A stretch of 5,612 nt of DNA from an uncultured Burkholderiales bacterium (GCA_903898725.1 CAIUGQ010000573.1:1-5612), one strand, 5' to 3'; counted from the first letter of the stretch, positions 1 through 5,499 are shown. Notes: a model not told the origin generated them from the sequence alone. Translations and numbers: made by a program.

Positions 1-1
1 C

Positions 2-475
2 GACCTGCTGCTGCACCTGGCCGGCCCGATCGCCGAGGTGGCCGCGTTCGCGACGACGACCGCCGTGCACCGGATGGAGACCGAGGACCTGGTGTGCGCG
101 GCTGTCCGCTACCGCAGCGGCGCCCACGGCACGATCGAGGCCAGCACGGCCGCCTTCCCCGGTCATCCGGAACGCATCGTGCTGACCGGCGAGGCCGGTA
201 CCGCGACGCTGGCCGGCACCGCACTGCAGGTGCGCCTGCACGACGGTACCGCGATCGACCTCGAGCCCGCTGCGGGCCCCGGTGGCACCGGTGCCGACCC
301 GATGGCCTTCCCGTCCGACTGGCACCGCGCACTCTGGGCCGACTTCCTCGATGCGCTCGACACCGGCCGCGCGCCCGCGATCGACGGCGTGCAGGCGCTG
401 CGCGTGCACCGGCTGATCGACGCGCTGCTGGCCAGCGGCGCGGCGGGCGGGCAACCGCGGACCGTGGCGGGCTGA
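2..475 (+). CDS. Gfo/Idh/MocA-family oxidoreductase, C-terminal part (5' end outside window)
   Basis: The reading frame is open from base 2 to a TGA at 473-475 and gives 157 residues, so this is only the C-terminal part; the GTG at 38 is internal, not a start. The visible part fits the substrate/oligomerisation domain of the Gfo/Idh/MocA family of NAD(P)-dependent sugar and cyclitol dehydrogenases. It opens with a DLLLHLAGPIAEV segment, like the conserved stretch in which the family's 'D-L-L-x-x-L-x-G-x-[IV]-x-x-V' helix leads into the beta-sheet domain. It continues with an 'ED' pair and a strand followed by Gly-Ala-His-Gly-Thr-Ile-Glu-Ala-Ser, the usual 'nGaxGxiexs' strand, then PERIVLTGEAGTATL, the usual 'e-x-i-x-i-x-G-x-x-G-t' motif. 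The last about 50 residues (DWHRALWADFLDALDTGRAP onward) are the typical C-terminal helix pair. The cofactor-binding Rossmann half is missing, so substrate and specificity cannot be read. The gene ends 26 bp before the convergent comM. Confidence 0.85.
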   Translation, partial: DLLLHLAGPIAEVAAFATTTAVHRMETEDLVCAAVRYRSGAHGTIEASTAAFPGHPERIVLTGEAGTATLAGTALQVRLHDGTAIDLEPAAGPGGTGADPMAFPSDWHRALWADFLDALDTGRAPAIDGVQALRVHRLIDALLASGAAGGQPRTVAG

Positions 476-501
476 CGCCGTGATGCGTCGCCCCGCGCGG
501 C

Positions 502-2019
502 TCAGCCCCAGCGTCGGTACCCGATGGCTTCGGCCACGTGGGCCGGGGTCAGCCGCGCGGCGCCCGCGAGGTCCGCGATCGTGCGCGCGAGCTTGAGCAG
601 CCGGGGCAGGGCGCGCGCCGACAGGTTCAGGCGCTCGACCGCGGTGGCGAGCAGCGAGCGCCCCGCCGTGTCGACCGCGCACAGCATGTCGACCTCCTGC
701 CCTGCCAGCAGCGCGTTCGGCTTGCCCTGCCGCGCGAGCGCGATCTCCCGGGCGCGCACCGCGCGCGCCCGCACCGTCGCCGTGGCCTCGCCGGCGGGTT
801 GGGCGAGGAGCTCCCCCTGCGGCACGGCCGGTACCTCGACATGCATGTCGATGCGGTCGAGCAGCGGCCCCGACAGCCTGCCGCGATAGCGTGCGACGTC
901 GGCCGGCGCGCAGCGGCAGCGCCCGCTCGCATGGCCGAACCAGCCGCAGGGGCAGGGGTTGGTGGCAGCCACCAGCTGGAACGCCGCCGGGAATTCGGCC
1001 TGGCGTCCGGCGCGCGAGATCGACACGCGGCCGGTCTCGAGCGGTTCGCGCAGCGTCTCGAGCACACCGCGCTGGAATTCGGCCAGTTCGTCGAGGAACA
1101 GCACGCCGCGATGGGCGAGCGAGATCTCACCCGGACGCGGCGTGCCCCCGCCACCGACCAGCGCCGCGCCCGAGGCCGAATGGTGCGGCGCGCGGAACGG
1201 CCGTCGTCCCCAGGCCTGGGGCCGCCAGCCCGTGCCGGCGAGCGACAGCACCGCGGCGGACTCGAGTGCCTCGTCCTCGGTCATCGGCGGCAGCAGCCCC
1301 GGCAGGCGCTGAGCGAGCATCGACTTGCCGCTGCCCGGCGGGCCGACGAGCAGCACGCCGTGTCCGCCCGCCGCCGCGATCTCGAGCGCTCGCCGCGCGC
1401 CGCCCTGGCCGCGCACGTCGGCGAGGTCCGCGACGCACGGATCGAATGCATCGCCCAGGCCCGCATCCGGTAGCGGGTCGGGCGAGGGTGTCGACAGCGG
1501 GCCGCCTTCGGCGAGTGCGGCCCACACCTCGCGCAGCGTCGAGGCGGCCCGGGTGCCGGCATTACCGGCCGGCGCCGCCTCTGCCGCGCTCGCGGCCGGC
1601 AGGACGAGCATCCGGCCCGGCGCGTGCCGCCGCACCGCCAGGGCGAGCACCAGCGCGCCGCGCACTGGGCGCAGCGCGCCCGTCAGCGAGAGCTCGCCCA
1701 TCAGCTCCCAGGAGTCGAGTGCCTTGGCTGGCGTGCCGGCCGCCGCGGCGAGGATGCCGATCGCGATGGGCAGATCGAAGCGGCCGGACCCCTTGGGCAG
1801 GTCGGCGGGCGCCAGGTTCACGGTGATCCGGCGATTGGGGAAGTCGAAGCCGCTGTGAAGCAGCGCCGCCCGGACCCGCTCACGGCTCTCTCTGACCTCG
1901 GCATCCGGCAGACCCACGACGTGGAAGGCCGGCAAGCCGTTGGCGAGGTGGACCTCGACGCTGACCGAGGGCGCCTCGACACCGACCAGCCCGCGGCTGT
2001 GGACGACGGCGAGCGACAT
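502..2019 (-). CDS. comM: YifB/ComM-family Mg-chelatase-like AAA+ ATPase
   Basis: This is a complete 505-residue protein, the usual length for the family. ComM is known in Vibrio cholerae as a hexameric helicase that drives branch migration while incoming DNA is integrated during natural transformation; many non-competent bacteria keep it as yifB. Domains in order: an N-terminal ChlI-like (Lon-S5-fold) domain at about 1-175, with 'VVGLPDAEVRESRERVRAAL' at 34-53 and 'VNLAPADLPKGSGRFDLP' at 67-84; an AAA+ Mg-chelatase core at about 195-395; and a C-terminal Mg_chelatase_C domain at about 400-505. Catalytic motifs are intact: Walker A GPPGSGKS 226-233, Walker B VLFLDE 306-311, sensor Asn354 in ATNP, and Arg389 in LLDRID. 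Four cysteines (356, 358, 368, 370) form a CPC...CRC pair that is common in this family and may bind a metal (inference). The ATG at 2019 gives the family's standard N-terminus; no clear Shine-Dalgarno precedes it. It lies 57 bp after ubiK on the same strand, so it is probably read from the same transcript. No frameshift is seen. Confidence 0.95.
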   Translation of the reverse strand: MSLAVVHSRGLVGVEAPSVSVEVHLANGLPAFHVVGLPDAEVRESRERVRAALLHSGFDFPNRRITVNLAPADLPKGSGRFDLPIAIGILAAAAGTPAKALDSWELMGELSLTGALRPVRGALVLALAVRRHAPGRMLVLPAASAAEAAPAGNAGTRAASTLREVWAALAEGGPLSTPSPDPLPDAGLGDAFDPCVADLADVRGQGGARRALEIAAAGGHGVLLVGPPGSGKSMLAQRLPGLLPPMTEDEALESAAVLSLAGTGWRPQAWGRRPFRAPHHSASGAALVGGGGTPRPGEISLAHRGVLFLDELAEFQRGVLETLREPLETGRVSISRAGRQAEFPAAFQLVAATNPCPCGWFGHASGRCRCAPADVARYRGRLSGPLLDRIDMHVEVPAVPQGELLAQPAGEATATVRARAVRAREIALARQGKPNALLAGQEVDMLCAVDTAGRSLLATAVERLNLSARALPRLLKLARTIADLAGAARLTPAHVAEAIGYRRWG

Positions 2020-2076
2020 CGGCGGGGCTCGGGGCCGGCGTGGCGACGCGGGGTCGGTGTCGGCCGCAGCGGGGGC

Positions 2077-2316
2077 TTAGCCCTGCGGATCGGTCCGGGC
2101 CGCCGCGACCCGGGCCTCGAGGGCCTCGACCCGCTGTCGCAGGCGCGCGACGGTCTCGAGCTGGATCTCGAACTCCTCGCGAGTGACCAGGTCCATCCGC
2201 TGGAAGGTCTGCGCGAGCATCGCCTTGACGTTGCGCTCGAGGTCGGCGGCGGGGCTGGAGCGGAACAGTTCGGCGATTCGCTGCTGAACGTCCTGCAAAA
2301 AGGCCTGGTTTTCCAT
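2077..2316 (-). CDS. ubiK: Accessory factor UbiK (YqiC/BMFP family)
   Basis: This is a 79-residue protein, somewhat shorter than the E. coli protein. UbiK supports aerobic ubiquinone biosynthesis as a partner of the lipid-binding factor UbiJ; the older name BMFP refers to membrane-fusing activity in vitro. The sequence shows the family layout. An amphipathic N-terminal helix starts at 'NQAFLQDVQQRIAELF' (3-18), followed by a short 'SSPAADLERNVKAMLAQTF' segment (20-38) and 'MDLVTREEFEIQ' (41-52). A C-terminal coiled coil with leucine, valine and alanine heptads runs about 48-73, as expected for a trimer. The ATG at 2316 has a good Shine-Dalgarno, GGAGAG (complement of 2326-2331), 9 nt upstream. 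It lies just before comM and divergent from the porin operon. UbiJ is not in the window. The assignment is firm at family level; the ubiquinone role is carried over from E. coli and Salmonella. Confidence 0.93.
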   Translation of the reverse strand: MENQAFLQDVQQRIAELFRSSPAADLERNVKAMLAQTFQRMDLVTREEFEIQLETVARLRQRVEALEARVAAARTDPQG

Positions 2317-2343
2317 GCTGACACACTCTCCGGACGACGATCG

Positions 2344-2352
2344 AGTCTAGCA
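2344..2352 (-). promoter_or_regulatory. Possible extended -10 element for ubiK-comM
   Basis: On the minus strand the sequence reads TGC-TAGACT, an extended -10 (TGn) followed by a hexamer matching TATAAT at T1, A2, A4 and T6. Transcription would start about 20 nt before the ubiK Shine-Dalgarno to start-codon stretch. No recognisable -35 hexamer sits 16-18 nt upstream, so the call is weak and rests on position and the TG motif. Confidence 0.3.
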
Positions 2353-2445
2353 CCGGGCCCCTCGGCACCCGCGTCCGCAGCTCGGCACTAGGTCGTACGC
2401 CTGACGGTCGATGCCGACCTGCCGGCACCGGTGAAGAGCGGGCGG

Positions 2446-2460
2446 GCACCGGGCTGGTGC
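2446..2460 (+). promoter_or_regulatory. NtrC-binding-site-like dyad 1, perfect arms
   Basis: GCACC-GGGCT-GGTGC is a perfect 5-5-5 dyad and matches the enterobacterial NtrC consensus GCACC-N5-GGTGC at all ten arm positions. Its centre (2453) is about 109 bp upstream of the predicted sigma-54 start near 2562. That is a normal enhancer distance and close to where a strong NtrC site lies upstream of E. coli glnA. Function is inferred from sequence and position; no ntrC gene is in the window. Confidence 0.7.
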
Positions 2461-2473
2461 ACCATGACGGTGG
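2459..2473 (+). promoter_or_regulatory. NtrC-binding-site-like dyad 2, overlapping dyad 1
   Basis: GCACC-ATGAC-GGTGG matches the NtrC dyad at nine of ten arm positions. It shares two bases with dyad 1, with centres 13 bp apart, so both may not be filled by separate dimers at once. It may instead be an alternative register. Weaker than dyad 1. Confidence 0.45.
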
Positions 2474-2511
2474 CATTCCCCCCGCCCGACCCGTGCCTCG
2501 ACCCCTCGCCC

Positions 2512-2526
2512 GAACCACCTTGGTGC
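2512..2526 (+). promoter_or_regulatory. NtrC-binding-site-like dyad 3, promoter-proximal
   Basis: GAACC-ACCTT-GGTGC matches the NtrC dyad at nine of ten arm positions. Its centre (2519) is about 43 bp upstream of the predicted start, only 9 bp before the -24 element. Promoter-proximal weak NtrC sites near this position are known at glnA, where they can act as governors at high NtrC-phosphate. That comparison is inference. Confidence 0.45.
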
Positions 2527-2535
2527 GGGTTCGAG

Positions 2536-2551
2536 TGGCACGGGAAATGCT
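2536..2551 (+). promoter_or_regulatory. Sigma-54 (RpoN) -24/-12 promoter of the porin-glnK-amtB operon
   Basis: TGGCACG-GGAA-ATGCT differs from the consensus TGGCACG-N4-TTGC(A/T) at one base only (A for the first T of the -12 block). The GG and GC dinucleotides have the required 10-bp spacing. Counting the C at 2550 as -12 puts the transcription start near 2562 and gives a leader of about 54 nt before the porin ATG. The NtrC-like dyads upstream and the nitrogen genes downstream support the call. Confidence 0.85.
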
Positions 2552-2574
2552 CAGGTAGTGCCAGCCCCCATCAA

Positions 2575-2590
2575 TGGATCGATCGATCCA
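2575..2590. repeat. 16-bp perfect palindrome in the porin leader
   Basis: TGGATCGATCGATCCA is self-complementary over all 16 bases and contains three GATC tetramers 4 bp apart. It lies about 13 nt after the predicted sigma-54 start and 14 nt before the porin Shine-Dalgarno. In RNA it could fold to a 6-bp stem with a GAUC loop; in DNA it could bind a dimeric repressor. Neither is shown. Confidence 0.6.
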
Positions 2591-2604
2591 ACTTGAAAGT
2601 ACCC

Positions 2605-2608
2605 GGAG
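2605..2608 (+). promoter_or_regulatory. Ribosome binding site fixing the porin start at 2616
   Basis: GGAG lies 7 nt upstream of the ATG at 2616. The earlier in-frame ATG at 2574 has no such site, overlaps the leader palindrome and would put 14 charged or polar residues before the signal peptide, so 2616 is preferred. Confidence 0.8.
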
Positions 2609-2615
2609 CCCTTCG

Positions 2616-3386
2616 ATGAAAAAAACCCTGATCGCCCTCGCAACCGTCGCATCGGTCGTGCCCTCGTTCGCGAGCGCTCAGGCCGCCGCGCCCGCCGCGA
2701 GCCCGCTCACCGGTAACTTCACGCTCACCTCGGACTACCGGTTCCGTGGCATCTCGCAGAGCTACAAGCTGCCCGCCGTGCAGGGCGGCATCGACTGGGC
2801 GCACGAGAGCGGCCTGTACCTCGGCAACTGGAACTCGAGCATCTCGGGCAACCAGTACCCGAACGGCGCCAGCCTCGAGATGGACTTCTACGGCGGCTAC
2901 AAGTTCCCGATCGGCAAGGACGTGACCCTCGACGTCGGCGCGCTGTACTACTACTACCCGGGCGCGTACTACAACGGCTTCAGCGGGAAGCCCGACTACA
3001 ACAACCTCGAGCTCTACGTCGGCGGCGTGATGGGCCCGTTCAGCGCGAAGCTCTTCTACGCGATCAGCGACTTCTTCGGCCTCGACGAGACCGTCGGCGG
3101 CAAGTCGTCGAACGGTTCGTACTACATCGACCTGAACTACTCGACCGAGATCCTGCCGAAGCTGACCCTGGGCGCGCACGTCGGCTACCAGAGCGTCAAG
3201 AACTACTCGAACCTCAGCTACACCGACTACAAGATCGGCGTGACCTACGACTGGACCGGCTGGCTCCTCGGCGCGAACTTCATCGGCACGAACGCGGAGA
3301 AGACCCCGTACACGGTGGCCGATGCGAAGGGCACCAAGTTCGTCGGCAACAACGCCCTCGTGCTGTCGATCGGCAAGACCTTCTGA
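2616..3386 (+). CDS. TorF-family putative porin (Gcw_chp, TIGR02001 type)
   Basis: This is a 256-residue precursor. A signal peptide covers 1-21 (MKK, a hydrophobic run, then Phe-Ala-Ser-Ala before Gln22). The mature part begins with the family's hallmark near 'FTLTSDYRFRGISQS' (35-49), then 'PAVQGGIDWAHESGLYLGNW' (53-72). It is rich in aromatic residues and alternating beta-strand patterns, for example YYYYPGAYY at 111-119, and ends in Phe256, the usual last residue of outer-membrane beta-barrels. The family is annotated as a putative outer-membrane channel; its substrate is not established. The ATG at 2616 is chosen because it starts the signal peptide and has GGAG 7 nt upstream. The gene is first behind the sigma-54 promoter and 56 bp before glnK, so it is probably induced by nitrogen limitation. 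A role in ammonium passage across the outer membrane is inference from position. Codon choice is strongly biased to AAG, TAC, AAC and TTC, as in highly expressed genes. Confidence 0.88.
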   Translation: MKKTLIALATVASVVPSFASAQAAAPAASPLTGNFTLTSDYRFRGISQSYKLPAVQGGIDWAHESGLYLGNWNSSISGNQYPNGASLEMDFYGGYKFPIGKDVTLDVGALYYYYPGAYYNGFSGKPDYNNLELYVGGVMGPFSAKLFYAISDFFGLDETVGGKSSNGSYYIDLNYSTEILPKLTLGAHVGYQSVKNYSNLSYTDYKIGVTYDWTGWLLGANFIGTNAEKTPYTVADAKGTKFVGNNALVLSIGKTF

Positions 3387-3396
3387 TGTGACACGG

Positions 3397-3420
3397 GCGC
3401 GGGGCACCTCTGCCCCGCGC
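3397..3420 (+). promoter_or_regulatory. 10-bp GC-rich intercistronic hairpin between porin and glnK
   Basis: Arms 3397-3406 (GCGCGGGGCA) and 3411-3420 pair perfectly around a CCTC loop. The stem starts 10 nt after the porin stop codon and ends 12 nt before the glnK Shine-Dalgarno. No T tract follows, so it is not a standard intrinsic terminator. Likely roles are protecting the porin mRNA 3' end after processing, or partial termination. Both are inference. Confidence 0.65.
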
Positions 3421-3442
3421 GGCTCTGAGCGCAGGAACCCCC

Positions 3443-3781
3443 ATGAAACTGATCACCGCCATCATCAAGCCGTTCAAGCTCGACGAGGTCCGGGAAGCAC
3501 TCTCCGGCATCGGCGTGCAGGGCATCACCGTGACCGAGGTCAAGGGATTCGGCCGCCAGAAAGGGCACACCGAGCTCTACCGCGGCGCCGAGTACGTCGT
3601 CGACTTCCTGCCCAAGGTCAAGATCGAGGCCGCCGTGGCCTCCGACCTGGTCGAGCGCGCGATCGAGGCGATCGAAGGCGCGGCCCGGACCGGAAAGATC
3701 GGTGACGGAAAGATCTTCGTCTACGACCTCGAGCAGGTCATCCGGATTCGCACCGGCGAGACCGGCGGCGACGCGCTCTGA
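3443..3781 (+). CDS. glnK: PII nitrogen regulatory protein GlnK
   Basis: This is a complete 112-residue PII protein, the standard length. PII trimers sense ATP/ADP, 2-oxoglutarate and (through uridylylation by GlnD) glutamine; the amtB-linked paralogue GlnK plugs the transporter when nitrogen is sufficient. Visible motifs: the N-terminal strand MKLITAIIKPFKLDEVREAL; the T-loop signature GRQKGHTELYRGAEY at 37-51 with Tyr51, the uridylylation site, intact; the B-loop TGKIGDGKIFV at 83-93, with Lys90 for nucleotide phosphate; and the C-terminal RIRTGE at 101-106 with Arg101 and Arg103. The ATG at 3443 has AGGA at 3433-3436, 6 nt upstream. The name glnK rather than glnB rests on linkage to amtB and the MKLIT opening; the two paralogues are otherwise hard to separate by sequence. 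It sits 28 bp before amtB, within the sigma-54 operon. No key residue is missing. Confidence 0.95.
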   Translation: MKLITAIIKPFKLDEVREALSGIGVQGITVTEVKGFGRQKGHTELYRGAEYVVDFLPKVKIEAAVASDLVERAIEAIEGAARTGKIGDGKIFVYDLEQVIRIRTGETGGDAL

Positions 3782-3796
3782 CCGAACCCACGTTAC

Positions 3797-3802
3797 TGAG
3801 GA
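3797..3802 (+). promoter_or_regulatory. Ribosome binding site fixing the amtB start at 3810
   Basis: TGAGGA lies 7 nt before the ATG at 3810. The frame is open upstream to 3702, but that ATG lies inside glnK, has no such site, and the sequence after it is an out-of-frame reading of glnK. The signal peptide begins at 3810. Confidence 0.8.
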
Positions 3803-3809
3803 CTCCAGA

Positions 3810-5348
3810 ATGAACCGCATCGCACGAACGCTGGCGCTGGTCGCAGCGCTGTGCCTCGCCCCGTGGGCCGGCGCCATCGCCGCCGACGCCGGGGCGACTG
3901 TCGCCAAGGCCGCCCCGGTCGTCCTGCTCGCGCAGGCCGACGCCAAGAAGGACGAGGCGCCCGCCGCGAAGGCCGAAGCCGCACCGGCCGCTGCCGCCGA
4001 GAAGACCGAAGCGGCGCCCGCCGCCGCCGCGCCGCCCGTGCCCAACAAGGGCGACACCGCGTGGATGATCGTCGCCACGGTCCTCGTCATCCTGATGACG
4101 ATCCCCGGCCTCGCGCTGTTCTACGGCGGCCTGGTCCGCACGAAGAACATGCTGTCGATCCTGATGCAGGTGATGATGGTGTTCTCCGTCATCACCGTGC
4201 TGTGGGTGGTGTACGGCTACACGCTCGCGTTCGGCGGTGGCGGAAGCTTCTTCGGCGGCTTCGACAAGCTGTTCCTGAAGGGCGTGACCCCCGACTCCGT
4301 GGCCGCGACGTTCTCCAAGGGCGTCTACATCCCCGAGTACATCTTCATCGCGTTCCAGTGCACGTTCGCGGCGATCACGCCGGCGCTGATCATCGGTGCC
4401 TTCGCCGAGCGCATCAAGTTCTCGGCCGTGCTGCTGTTCTGCGTGATCTGGTTCACCTTCTCGTACCTGCCGATCGCGCACATGGTCTGGTACTGGGACG
4501 GTCCCGACGCGATCACCGACGCCAAGACCCTCGAGGCCGTGACCGCCAACGCGGGCTGGCTCTGGGCGAAGGGCGCGCTCGACTTCGCGGGCGGCACCGT
4601 GGTGCACATCAACGCCGGTGTCGCCGGCCTGGTGGGTGCGTTCATGCTCGGCAAGCGGGTCGGCTACGGCCGCGAGTCGATGGCGCCGCACTCCCTGGCG
4701 TTCACGATGGTCGGTGCCTCGCTGCTGTGGGTGGGCTGGTTCGGCTTCAACGTGGGCTCCAATCTCGAAGCCAACGGCGTCGCTGCGCTCGCCTTCGTCA
4801 ACACCTTCGTCGCGACCGCCGCGGCCACGGTGGCCTGGACGTTCGCCGAGTGGATGAGCAAGGGCAAGCCCTCGATGCTGGGTGCGGCCTCGGGTGCGGT
4901 GGCCGGTCTGGTCGCCATCACCCCGGCCTGCGGCTTCGTCGGCCCGATGGGCGCGATCGTGATCGGCCTGGCGTCGGGCATCGTCTGCCTGTGGGGCGTC
5001 AACGGCCTCAAGCGCATGCTCGGTGCGGACGACTCGCTCGACGTGTTCGGCGTCCACGGCCTGGGTGGCATCCTGGGCGCGCTGCTGACCGGCGTGTTCG
5101 CGGCGCCGTCGCTCGGCGGCACGGGCGTGTTCGACTACGTGACGAACGCGGCCAACCCCGACTTCTCGATCGCGGGTCAGGTCTGGATCCAGCTGCAGGG
5201 CGTGCTCATCACGATCGTCTGGTCCGGCGTGGTCTCGTTCGTCGCCTACAAGCTGGTCGACATGATCGTCGGCCTGCGGGTCGCCGAGGACGAGGAGCGC
5301 GAAGGCCTCGACATCACCTCCCACGGCGAGTCGGCCTACCACTCCTGA
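3810..5348 (+). CDS. amtB: Ammonium transporter AmtB
   Basis: This is a 512-residue precursor, longer than E. coli AmtB. A signal peptide covers about 1-25 (cleavage near Ala-Ile-Ala-Ala), followed by a low-complexity Ala/Pro/Lys/Glu linker at about 42-80. An 11-helix Amt core starts at about 82 (TAWMIVATVLVILMTIPG). The conducting residues known from E. coli can be matched: Phe186 and Phe313 (gate Phe107 and Phe215), Trp227 (Trp148), Asp258 (Asp160), Ser317 (Ser219), and the twin pore histidines His266 and His416 (His168 and His318). The signature DFAGGTVVHINAG is at 258-270. The C-terminal tail ends in the conserved EREGLDITSHGESAY (496-510), the cytoplasmic part that contacts GlnK. The Trp227-Asp258 loop is about 19 residues longer than in E. 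coli. The protein acts as a trimer in the inner membrane, importing ammonium, and pairs with GlnK just upstream. The ATG at 3810 has TGAGGA 7 nt upstream. Confidence 0.96.
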   Translation: MNRIARTLALVAALCLAPWAGAIAADAGATVAKAAPVVLLAQADAKKDEAPAAKAEAAPAAAAEKTEAAPAAAAPPVPNKGDTAWMIVATVLVILMTIPGLALFYGGLVRTKNMLSILMQVMMVFSVITVLWVVYGYTLAFGGGGSFFGGFDKLFLKGVTPDSVAATFSKGVYIPEYIFIAFQCTFAAITPALIIGAFAERIKFSAVLLFCVIWFTFSYLPIAHMVWYWDGPDAITDAKTLEAVTANAGWLWAKGALDFAGGTVVHINAGVAGLVGAFMLGKRVGYGRESMAPHSLAFTMVGASLLWVGWFGFNVGSNLEANGVAALAFVNTFVATAAATVAWTFAEWMSKGKPSMLGAASGAVAGLVAITPACGFVGPMGAIVIGLASGIVCLWGVNGLKRMLGADDSLDVFGVHGLGGILGALLTGVFAAPSLGGTGVFDYVTNAANPDFSIAGQVWIQLQGVLITIVWSGVVSFVAYKLVDMIVGLRVAEDEEREGLDITSHGESAYHS

Positions 5349-5353
5349 TCCAC

Positions 5354-5373
5354 GGGCCCGCCCTGGCGGGCCC
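5354..5373 (+). repeat. GC-rich hairpin just after amtB
   Basis: GGGCCCGC at 5354-5361 pairs perfectly with 5366-5373 around a CCTG loop, 5 nt after the amtB stop codon. No T tract follows, so it is not itself a terminator. It may stabilise the mRNA 3' end ahead of the terminator at 5410. Confidence 0.55.
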
Positions 5374-5409
5374 CGCAGTCTCCTGTCTCCTCTCGTTTCT
5401 GGATTGATT

Positions 5410-5439
5410 CGCGCCGGGTTCGCCCGGCGCGTTTTTTTT
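5410..5439 (+). terminator. Intrinsic terminator of the porin-glnK-amtB operon
   Basis: A perfect 9-bp stem (CGCGCCGGG at 5410-5418 with 5423-5431) closes a TTCG tetraloop and is followed directly by eight T residues (5432-5439). It lies 61 nt after the amtB stop and separates the operon from purU. It is a textbook rho-independent terminator. Confidence 0.95.
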
Positions 5440-5487
5440 GCCTGAAGGCGCAAGTCCGTTTCGCCGACCCGGGCACCGAGGCTCGGC

Positions 5488-5493
5488 CATAAT
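5488..5493 (+). promoter_or_regulatory. Candidate -10 element for purU
   Basis: CATAAT matches TATAAT at five of six positions and ends 6 bp before the purU ATG, so transcription would begin at or next to the start codon. No good -35 is seen at the expected distance; 5465-5470 reads CGACCC. An inverted repeat, CCGAG-G-CTCGG at 5476-5486, sits just upstream. Confidence 0.45.
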
Positions 5494-5499
5494 CTGACG

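Larger units (their letters stand above)
2317..2615. other. Divergent intergenic control region between ubiK and the porin-glnK-amtB operon
   Basis: No convincing gene lies in these 299 bases. Short open frames here have no plausible start signals or family resemblance. On the plus strand it carries a sigma-54 promoter (2536-2551), three NtrC-like dyads between 2446 and 2526, a palindrome at 2575-2590 and the porin's ribosome binding site at 2605-2608. On the minus strand it must hold the ubiK-comM promoter, for which only a weak candidate is seen. The stretch 2350-2445 shows no feature I can support. Confidence 0.8.

Noticed and set aside
538..1826. Long plus-strand open frames (311 codons each) antisense to comM
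   Set aside because: They are Arg/Ala/Pro-rich frames with no family resemblance, explained by high GC at third codon positions of comM on the minus strand.
2421..2435. A further NtrC dyad starting with GCACC at 2425
   Set aside because: The base positions where the second arm should lie (2435-2439, AGAGC) do not match GGTGC.
2574..2615. Upstream ATG at 2574 as the porin start
   Set aside because: It has no ribosome binding site, lies only about 12 nt after the predicted transcription start and inside the palindrome region, and would place 14 residues before a normal signal peptide.
2431..2619. A 62-codon plus-strand frame across the intergenic region
   Set aside because: It spans the NtrC dyads and sigma-54 promoter, lacks a ribosome binding site, has a Pro-rich unstructured translation and would begin upstream of the predicted transcript start.
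2571..3407. A 278-codon minus-strand open frame opposite the porin
   Set aside because: It is a Val/Arg/Ala/Glu-rich shadow. The plus-strand frame has a signal peptide, ribosome binding site and porin-type pattern.
3738..5453. A 571-codon open frame on the minus strand opposite glnK-amtB
   Set aside because: It is a shadow of amtB in GC-rich DNA. Its translation is dominated by Arg, His, Asp and Gly with no domain, while the plus strand encodes an unmistakable ammonium transporter with all pore residues.
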